Source: Corynespora cassiicola (lineage: Eukaryota; Ascomycota; Dothideomycetes; Pleosporales; Corynesporascaceae). Taken from it: DNA of 64,000 bases. Positions within the stretch are counted from its first letter, which is position 1. Every line of letters begins with the position of its first letter. A program made the position numbers and the translations under genes. Below, one piece after another: positions 56,292 through 64,000 of the stretch. Location: assembly GCA_022059125.1 (NCBI GenBank), contig JAEUWY010000012.1, positions 1,860,001 through 1,924,000 on the forward strand, in the 5' to 3' direction. The notes below the pieces were generated by a model. That model worked only from the letters and a program-made list of their open reading frames with translations. It was not told the DNA's origin and made no database searches.

Positions 56292-59227
56292 CTAAAAGAG
56301 GCCCCAGCCGCCCTTCCTCCTCTCCTTTGCTTCCTCCCTTCGGCTTTGATAGCGCTTCTCACGTGCCTCCAATTGACGGAGACTCTCCATCTCCTTGAGC
56401 ACGTGCTCCAACAGATCTTTCCTCCTGACAACGTCGAGATGGCGGCGAATCTTGGGGTCTTCACGGGCAAAACGGTCGATTTCTTCCTGGGACAATCCTC
56501 GTCCAAGACGGGCGTCGAGCTCTCGAGGGAACTGGCACGGCCATTAGCAAATGTAATAGATGGAACGTGTATTCAAACGTACAATGTAGTAAAACTTGGA
56601 AAGCAGTTCGGCGTCGAGGAACAGGTCGGCGGTTGTTGTAAGCTTGTCCGCAACAGCGTCTAAGAACACTTCTGGGCAGTGATATTTGTTCTTCTTAGTC
56701 GCACACTGCTTCGACTTGACGGCCATCAGACGGAGCTTGAGCACATCGACACGGTCACGGAGGAAAACTGCCTCTCGTCCTATGTAGAGTTAGCAAAGCA
56801 TAAAGCCAATCATAAAACAGTGACGTACCTTTAGCCAAGAGAGCTGCGCTAAAGCCGCCTGCGCCACCAATTCCATCGCCTTCCAACACGACCTGACCAC
56901 TGCGCACACGGTCGATAAAGGCCACGACGTCTCGGACCTTCTTTCGGCCGCCCATATGTTCCTCAAGCGCCTTGGCTGCTGATTCAACAACCTTGAGCTC
57001 TTCCTTGAGGACATTCGTCACGTTCTCCCTTCCCTTAGACCACTCATGGTCCTCCAGCTCAATACGATACTTGTACGGCTTGATGCATATTTCAAGCTCG
57101 TCAGCAATATCGTACGACAAATCCTTTAGGATGGCGGAAGATGCCTCCGTGATCGCCTGTCGGGCGAATGGATGCGCCTGGAACCTCGAGTTCGAGATCA
57201 AGTGGTCAATGTGTGCTTGCAGTGCGTTTGCTACCACGGTTGTAGCAAGCCGTCCGACACCAAGCTTTGTCAGCGCTGCGCTGGAGCTGTCAAGCTTGAT
57301 TTGCCAAATCTTGTTTTCGCCCTCTACATCCGCCTTTGCCAGTCCACTTAGAGGATCCGGGTCTGGCAAAGGCTCGCTAAGGTCGTCAAACGGCCGGTTC
57401 CAGTATCGCTGTGCTAGCAAATTCAGAACTTGCTGATCGAGCTCATGTTTGAGCAGCTCGCGCACTTGCGGGCGGCCAAACTGGTCGGAAAAGCTGCGGA
57501 ACGAGTGCTTGAACCCATCAAGCGATTCGGCAAGATATGACTCTGCACTAAGAGGGCGCTCGTTGTACTGTACTTTGTACTCGTACGTGGCCTCGGCGAG
57601 CTCTCTCTGAATGGCGTCACCCGTGCTCTTGAGACTCGATGCCATGGTCTGTTCGAGGACGTGCATCAACTTCTTCTTCAAGTTCTTGGTTCCGACCGCG
57701 AGGTGTGAATCGGGCGAGAATTCCGGGTGCGCGCCAAAGTACGCGTTCTCGTTCTTGACAATGGCATTGGTGATGTTTCCACTGCCGCGGTTGAAAAGCT
57801 TAGGAGAAGACGCGCCAGGAGGAACACGGCACACAACTCCAACGTAGCCCAGTCGAAGGGCATATTTTTTGTCGCTCAGCAGACTAGCACCACGCTCGGG
57901 GTCCACAAGGTCCATCTTTGTAATGACTCCAATGGTTCTCTCGCCTCTTGGGTCAACCTTTCTTGATGCTCGCAACGCAGTGCTGTTCGCCAAATCTACA
58001 TCGGCTGCTGAAATGGCCAGAATTACGTTGGGAGCTCTAATGTACTTCTCGCACAGCTCGGCAATTTTCTCTTTGAGCTCAGGAGGTTGGTCACGACCAA
58101 CGACCTGGATGTAGCCAGGAAGATCAATCAATGAAAGATCAGGGACGTTCGGAGAGTAAATTCGAAGCTGAATGGGATCGTCGGAGACGCAGTCCTTGGC
58201 CGGAACAGCCAGGTTGAGATCGGTCAAGGTCTTTTGGATTTGGTTGAAATCGGTGACTTTCCCAAGACCAAGTGCAGGAAACTCTCCATACTCAGCGTGC
58301 GCATCCGGTGTGTTAACCAGCGTAAGCTCTATTGGCCGGCGCGTCACCATGTTGTGCCCCTTTGGCAAGAATTCGTGACCGACGATAGCTTCGAGAACCG
58401 AGCTCTTTCCCGAGGATTGGGATCCGATGACGACGATAGATGGCAAGGTGAGAGATTCCGACTGTCCAACTGTCTGGAGGAGACCTCGGATTTCAATCAT
58501 CTTCTTGGTGAGCATCATCATCTGCTCGTCTCTCGCGATTCTCTCGCCCTCATCCTTATCTTCTTCGTCATCCTGCGCGTAGCCGAGTGCTGCAGCTCCA
58601 GCAGCCGCAGCACCAGCACCGCCCTTCTTTGGTTCCTCAGGGCCCTGTCCGTTTCCACCTCCTGACCCCCCCGCTTCGTCACTCGACATGAGCCGCTGCA
58701 GCCATTCCGGGTATTCGACGCCTTCAAGCTCCTCCTTCTTCTTATCCCATCCCCGTCCAATCTGATCGAGCACACCATTCGCAGTATCGAACGCTTCGCC
58801 TGCGATGCCTGTAACTCCATCTTTGGTGCGGTTGAAAAGGTCAACAGCAAAACTTCCCGCCTCTGCAAAGCATTAGCATTCCATCACTTTGATATACTTA
58901 TTTCATGCACATACGTCCAGCTTGGTATTGAATATAAGAGACGCCTGCTACGACAGCACCTCCGGCCGCCGCGCCCGCCGTCGCGAATTTGCCGACGAGC
59001 TTCGGGATGGCCCTAGCAAAAGAGATTGATCGCGTGGCAGGAACATTGTGCAAAGCATAGCTCCCCAGCGGCCAGGGCCGCCGTTTGATTAGGCGCAGGC
59101 CGGCATCCGATCGCAAGAGTCCGCCCGCGGGGAGCGTGTTCACCGTGTGGAAGGGCCGGCGTGGCGTGTCCGCGAGGGTTCGGCGCGCGAGCGTGGCAAG
59201 GCGTGCAGAGATGAGCCTGCCGCTCAT
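56292..59227 (-). CDS. MGM1: mitochondrial dynamin-like GTPase Mgm1/OPA1
   Basis: Four exons, 59227-58915, 58862-56829, 56779-56583 and 56531-56292, encode 927 residues. The Arg-rich, acid-poor N-terminus (residues 1-75) is a mitochondrial presequence. A Gly/Ala-rich anchor segment at about 76-100 precedes the intermembrane part. A second Ala/Gly tract at 185-200 lies where Pcp1 rhomboid makes the short form in yeast. The GTPase domain has G1 GSQSSGKSS (251-259), G3 DLPGYIQ and G4 TKMD, with RRPIELTLVN between. The stalk and GED region ends EEAKERRKGGWGLF. Mgm1 fuses inner membranes and shapes cristae. Exon 3 to 4 joining supplies FPRELDARLGRGLS. Junction phases are consistent throughout. Confidence 0.95.
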
Positions 59228-60196
59228 GATGACTTATGATAGCTTTCAGACGCGTGGAGGAGGATCATAGGATTTAGGTATGCGATCGAGGCAGATTCGG
59301 AGGTCCGTGGGTGTTGGGATTCGATGTTCCAAAGAATGCAGGTGATGAATCGGCGGTCTATCGCTCCTCCGTCACCAGCGCGGGCCAAGGCGCTAAGGGC
59401 TAGGGTCGCATGGAGCTCAAGGGCAGCGCTCAGAACAACCCAATTCCCCCTCTGGCGGATGTCACCGAGAGAGATAGATAATGGCAGAATTAAATGCTGA
59501 AGAGTAACCGCTTTTCCTAGCGACCTGTGTGAATGCACACGGAGAGTTCTATTGCGTTCACAGATGACATCATAGTTGGATGGGTGAAGACAGAGCGAGG
59601 TACCATGTAGACAGGTCTTTGGTGCAATGATCAGCTATATTATTCATAAGTAAAGATAAGAGAATCTTACGATTTCACTTAAAAACATGTAAACATTTGC
59701 GAATTGATGGGTACCATTCACTGCCATGGAAGGTATCAATCATTTAGCACCATATTTTCTCGTCTTCCTATCGCTTGACTTAACAAGCGGTCAAATCCAT
59801 CGAAAGAGCTACAGGAGTCCCTTTTCCTCAGCTGTGCTAGGCCAGGACTAAACAACAAATCCATATTTCTCAACTTTGTCGCTACAATGCGTTATTTCAA
59901 GGCAAAGAAGCACATTATTGGCTCAGTTGTTACCTCATCCTTTAGAAGGGGGGAAGGAGGGAGGGGCACATGCATCTTGTCAAGGTATAAGGGCATCCGG
60001 GGAGCTACACAGGAGTTCGATTGCTACTTCCCGGGTCAAAGTGAAAAATTCTTAGGATTGGTAGTAATGTATTTATAATGCATGTAGGTCGATTGGGTAT
60101 CTTTGGATATGCTTGCTCGGATCCATCCGCCTAACAGAAGCTTCTCAATGCCTAGCTTTGCAGTCGAAACAATACGTCGGCAATCGGGCTGCAGGA
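59228..60196. other. intergenic, MGM1 promoter and UreD 3' flank
   Basis: 970 bp with only short frames. Lower GC from 59560 to 59720. No gene or RNA recognised. Confidence 0.45.
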
Positions 60197-61210
60197 TTAT
60201 TTCAGACAAAGCATTGCCCCAACACCGAAAGCGCTTGGTATTGATCCCTCCTCCTTGAGCATATCTCTAAGCCAGTTGCGTGAGCCTTCAACTTCGCGAC
60301 TGGCAAATTTGATCAAGACAAACCCCCGGACGTTAGCAGCACTCCATATAAGTCCGTCGGCCTTTTCCCTTTGTTGCCTCTCAAGGCGTCTATGTTCCTG
60401 CTCCGAAAGCTTGGGCTGGGAATTATCTCCCCAGTTTCTGCCTCCAATTCTGGGCAAGGCCTCGAACTCATCAAGGAAAAATTGTGACAGTGTGGAGAAC
60501 ACTGGGCCACGGATGATGAGTGTCCCAAAAACCGAATAGCCATCCATTCGCTCAGACAGCTGCATCCCAGTTTGCCCGTACTTGTCGAGGATCAGGTTGT
60601 CTCGTAGAAGTAACCGCTTCTTGGTGTTGCCATCAGGGCCTGGGGATTCCGTCCATACTTCGTTCCGGCTCTTGTACTCGTAAATATCCCAGTTTTCACC
60701 TCGAGCAGAACGTCCGCTCGTTACCCAGTCACAAGCACAGAGGCTGCCCTCCTCGTTTTCCAGATGGTAAATTTGCGACTGCGAGAATGCCGTGTGTGCA
60801 AAAGGCTGAACGGGATCTGGCAAATACACCAAGGCAGAGTTTGGGGCAAGATTGACGTTCATGTGCTGCTTCGACAGCAATGCCGGATCAGGCGTCTTGA
60901 AAATTTTAGTCGAGCCCTGGGTCAGAAGTACAAGTCTAGTCTTTTTGGCAAGATCAATGGATAAATTCACGCTGTCTCCAGCAACTATGCCACCGCCATA
61001 GGTGAGAAGGAAGACGGTATGGATGAGGCGCGGAGCATCGGCATCGGGGGAATTTTCCGGCGGTGGTAATGGATCAGGCGCAACCAGCTTGAGAGGATAC
61101 TGATACGATACAGTCCGCAGGACAGGTGTATCAGGCGGGACAGTTTCCAGAATAATGGATCCGTAACCGGGTTTAGACGTAGAGGGAGCGAATGGCGAGA
61201 CAAAAGCCAT
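60197..61210 (-). CDS. ureD: urease accessory protein UreD
   Basis: A single-exon gene of 337 residues; the ATG at 61210 gives the family start MAFVSPFAPS, while the open frame continues 26 codons further to a non-ATG. UreD/UreH binds apo-urease together with UreF and UreG to load nickel in the cytosol. Signature segments are FLLTYGGGIVAGDSVNLSIDL, RLVLLTQGSTKIFK, LVYLPDPVQPFAHTAFSQ and DWVTSGRSARGE, followed by RLLLRDNLILD. The C-terminus ends with FGVGAMLCLK. An insert with charged residues (EQEHRRLERQQREKADG) is usual in fungal forms. Other urease genes are not in the window. Divergent from TFC3 across 482 bp. Confidence 0.94.
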   Translation of the reverse strand: MAFVSPFAPSTSKPGYGSIILETVPPDTPVLRTVSYQYPLKLVAPDPLPPPENSPDADAPRLIHTVFLLTYGGGIVAGDSVNLSIDLAKKTRLVLLTQGSTKIFKTPDPALLSKQHMNVNLAPNSALVYLPDPVQPFAHTAFSQSQIYHLENEEGSLCACDWVTSGRSARGENWDIYEYKSRNEVWTESPGPDGNTKKRLLLRDNLILDKYGQTGMQLSERMDGYSVFGTLIIRGPVFSTLSQFFLDEFEALPRIGGRNWGDNSQPKLSEQEHRRLERQQREKADGLIWSAANVRGFVLIKFASREVEGSRNWLRDMLKEEGSIPSAFGVGAMLCLK

Positions 61211-61692
61211 GGTGGGACGCGGGGTATTATCGCAAAGGAAATCTGGGCATAACTCGACGTTCTCCGCTCGAAACAATGCCCATCCCAAAATCTAGACGAA
61301 ACGACAAAAAGAGGAAAAAGAGATTATACCGAGTGAGAGCAACGCCCCAAGCGCAGTGTACCTCGAGCCGGACCACCCTGGGCCCCGATAAGGCGATGCA
61401 CGGACAGACACACGTGACAGTGTCGCTTAATCTCGCTTGGGATCACTAGCGCTGCAGCCAAGGGACCCCGCGCTATCGGGCTGCCCCGCCACCGCCCGCC
61501 GTTCTGACAAACTTTCTTGCGTCAACTCCTCTGCGAACTCCCACCGAGCGCAATCAACAAGCCGATCACGCACCCCCGGACTCCCCGAGAACATCGCGTT
61601 CGAAACCTCCTCTCGCCAATCCGGGAATGTCTTAAGCAGCTATTTGCCCTTTCTCGTACCGCCTGTAGTTGCGCAGGCGACGTGCTGGGAAT
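61211..61692. promoter_or_regulatory. shared divergent promoter, ureD / TFC3
   Basis: 482 bp between start codons, with C-rich plus-strand runs near 61450-61600. Open frames crossing it do not continue into either gene. Confidence 0.5.
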
Positions 61693-64000
61693 ATGGCAGG
61701 GCTGGGCTTCGACAAACTTAGCGACTTTTTGCGCTCTCAGATTGCCCTCTGCGGCGCTTCAGGTACGTACTCACCCTACAATATTAAGCTATTGCTCAAG
61801 CTTCATGGCGCTTTCGGCTTTCATCGTTACTATATGCTTTGATTCGGCCGCTCTCCTGCTCTCATTTCCCTTCTACTCTGTTTTTCCATCGTCGGTGGCG
61901 CGTCGCCGACTTTTTTCTTTTTTCCAATCTCGCTACTTGGCTGCCCCATCGCGCTATTCTAATGTAGTCGCTGACTTGTAACTCGTAGGAGCTGGTAGCG
62001 AAGAGTTTTATCGGTTCGTCAACAAGTACTACGAAGAATCCGGGGCTCCTATCCCCGCTGGCGGATTCAATCGCAACTTCTATGCCAAAGTATGGGAGTG
62101 GCTCGCCAACCACCCGCATATCCAGATCGTATCCCGGAACCGGATTCTACACAACCCATCTCTTTCCGCTTTTGAAGCATTGGAGTGCAGCGAACGAAGT
62201 CCTGACCATGCTCCTACTCCGGCGACTGCAGATGCAGCCTCTGTTCCTGCCCAAGCCCCCCCTAAACCACCAGCTATTTCCACTGCCGGCTATTCATCTC
62301 TCAGAAGTGCATTGCGCCAGCGTCTTGCCAAAGAAGGAATTGAGCCCGGCCTATCCGACAAGCCCAGTTCAAGCCGGCCTCGTGAATCCATTGCCATAAC
62401 TGGCGACGCGCAGCATGTTTCTGTGGCTGTGTCTGGAGCTGAAAGTCATGTCCAGGATTCATCAAATGGCCAAAGCGAGCAAACAATGGATGTGCCATAT
62501 GGATCGTCGACACATAGTCCGTGCTCGTACGTCCAAGATGCTGCTGCCAATTCTGTTTCCAACTTTGGTCAGCCGTCGGACGCGAAAAAGCGCCGTGGTC
62601 CACGCAATGCTCCCAAGGGTAACCAAATGAAAGTGCCCGTATTCGACCAGCCACCTTCCAATATAACCGCCCCGCGCATCTACGCTAGCCAGAATGCAAT
62701 GTGGCAAGCCGTGGCTGGACATCCTATGGACCTTAAAAAAATACCTAGCATGGAATTCATGTTGCTCTCCATCATCGCAGCGTATGGCGCAGATGGAATT
62801 GCACAGCCAACTCTAGTGAAGCTTAGTGGCCAAGACAAGCGATCTGTCCCACACCGAACAGATGAGCTTTCACGCAAAGGATACATTGATAAGAAGCCAG
62901 TTCAGGCTGGTAAGCTGCGGACCAGTTTGTGTGTTCACAAAATGTTCGTCAAGGAAGACCATTTCTTGAACAAGCCACAGGGTGTGGAGGATGTCTTTCG
63001 CAACGGAACCTTTGTTCTGCCGGGATTTGTTCACATTCTCTATGATCTTTTGCAAGAGTCGGGAATCGTTGCCATGAGGGATCTGAGAACGAAGTTAGGC
63101 GTTCCATTAGACATTTGGAATGGACGTGCCGCCCGAGGCGCGATCCGCCGTCTGGATCAAACAGGCTTCATCAAACTTGTGAGGGCGAGAAGGCCCAACC
63201 CACGGAAAGGGACAAAGGATGCATATCTTCCTTGCATCAAACTGCAACGTGCCCCCACCGACGAAGACATGGTCAATCTAAAATTTAGAAGTTTGATCAA
63301 AAAGGCCGATGAAGAGACGGAAACACTCCCTAGAGATGACGATGGCGACACATTGATGCGAGATGGTGATGAAGATGCAGCAGACCATTCCGATCGAGAT
63401 GATCAAGATTGCTTGGAGCAAGTCGGCAGAATCCCTCCTCAGTGGACACCAGACAAGTTGCTTGGTAATTGGGTTTTCGAAGCCGTAGAAGCTGCTGGTG
63501 TGGATGCTTGGGATGGAGCTACTATCCGCGATCGAGTGACCGGCAGATTCTGGAAGCGACCACTAGAAGCCTTTTTGTCCAGGTTAACCGATAATTGGGA
63601 GCAAAGCCAGCCGCTCTATCTCAGACACTTGGCTCTCATTCGGGACACAAATATCAGTCAGGGCCAAAAGCGGGTTCATTACGTCTACCGTACCTACGGA
63701 AACTTCCAAAAGGCGGTTGACCTAGGGTACGTGGAGTGGGAAGGCGTGAGCAAAGAAGCGGCCAACGTACCATTCGACAAGAAACGCGGCAGGCCCAAAA
63801 AAGGTGCCAACAACGACTCAATACTAAATGCGTGGGGCTTCAAAGAGTTGAATGAGAGCGACTTCCACCGCAAAGATGGCTCGTCTACACTCTCAGAATG
63901 TCGCGCGACCGTCAGGCGTGGCCCTACACTCAATCAAACCTGGGACAACGAATTGGTCAGGCAAATGGGTTATCTTAAGCCTGGAAGGCCACACTCAAGC
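61693..64000 (+). CDS. TFC3: TFIIIC largest subunit Tfc3 (B-block binding), 3' truncated
   Basis: Exon 1 is 61693-61762 (MAGLGFDKLSDFLRSQIALC) and exon 2 runs from 61989 past the window end without a stop. The first 24 residues match the conserved start of fungal Tfc3, and the joint GASG|AGSEEFYRFV keeps phase. The intron 61763-61988 is 226 nt, longer than most here. About 695 residues are visible. A first winged-helix element spans residues 24-75. After a disordered stretch, the B-block-binding winged helix appears (MEFMLLSIIAAYGADGIAQP, DELSRKGYIDKKP). A further conserved region follows with LPGFVHILYDLLQESGI and YRTYGNFQKAVDLGYVEW. TFIIIC tau138 recognises the B box of tRNA genes and recruits TFIIIB for RNA polymerase III. 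The 3' end lies outside. Confidence 0.9.

Noticed and set aside
44601..61210. A urease gene cluster formed by ureD and the Lys-rich gene
   Set aside because: I recall proteins like the Lys-rich one being labelled urease accessory in some fungal sets, but its sequence has no UreD feature; the true UreD is 16 kb away and no other urease gene is present.
61763..61988. Read-through of TFC3 exon 1 into a longer plus-strand frame
   Set aside because: The frame leaves family similarity at GTACGT; joining to 61989 restores the conserved Tfc3 N-terminus in phase.
1..64000. CRISPR arrays, prophage, biosynthetic gene cluster
   Set aside because: No regular direct repeats with spacers, no phage genes, no PKS/NRPS/terpene core enzyme. 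Gene content is fungal housekeeping plus orphan families.

Overview
The window reads as nuclear DNA of a filamentous ascomycete (Pezizomycotina; a Dothideomycete-like lineage is my guess, not shown). Reasons: short introns of about 45-110 nt with GTRNGT donors and CTAAC/CTGAC branch sites, one gene per 2-3 kb on both strands, single-copy fungal housekeeping genes in typical exon layouts, and families largely confined to filamentous fungi. Protein-coding models were built by joining frames at splice sites that restore both phase and family similarity; several predicted start codons differ from the longest open frame because that frame begins at TTG.

Layout. 0-20 kb is a dense housekeeping block: a DUF4211 nuclear protein (5' end outside the window), a Pdr16-type Sec14 lipid-transfer protein facing the DNA polymerase alpha B subunit across a 378-bp shared promoter, ribosomal protein S29 in four tiny exons, a secreted PKD-like protein, a GNAT acetyltransferase, a CCCH/RBR E3 ligase and the cohesin subunit Scc3. 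20-34.8 kb holds an extended SDR reductase, a 3-kb gene-free stretch, L-fuconate dehydratase, a UPF0643 protein, the telomere protein Pot1 divergent from importin alpha, and the glutamine amidotransferase Dug3.

34.8-44.6 kb is different: AT-richer and gene-poor, with a 686-residue orphan membrane protein, a broken alpha/beta-hydrolase gene (two in-frame TAA codons and one frameshift), a decayed ATCCTGATATC-type repeat, clustered hairpins and one doubtful small ORF. It looks like an accessory island inside conserved chromosome. Gene density returns at 44.6 kb with a Lys-rich CCDC137-like protein, an Aim6-like phosphodiesterase, a second orphan polytopic membrane protein, cullin-4, the mitochondrial dynamin Mgm1, and UreD divergent from the TFIIIC subunit Tfc3, which runs off the right edge.

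No operon logic applies. Shared themes are genome maintenance and nuclear transport (Pol12, Scc3, Pot1, Cul4, importin alpha, Tfc3), but this is probably ordinary chromosomal mixing. I found no tRNA or rRNA gene, CRISPR array or intact transposon. No clearly undescribed multi-gene system is visible; the best leads are the CCCH/RBR protein, the accessory island with its decayed hydrolase and repeats, and the orphan membrane and secreted families.
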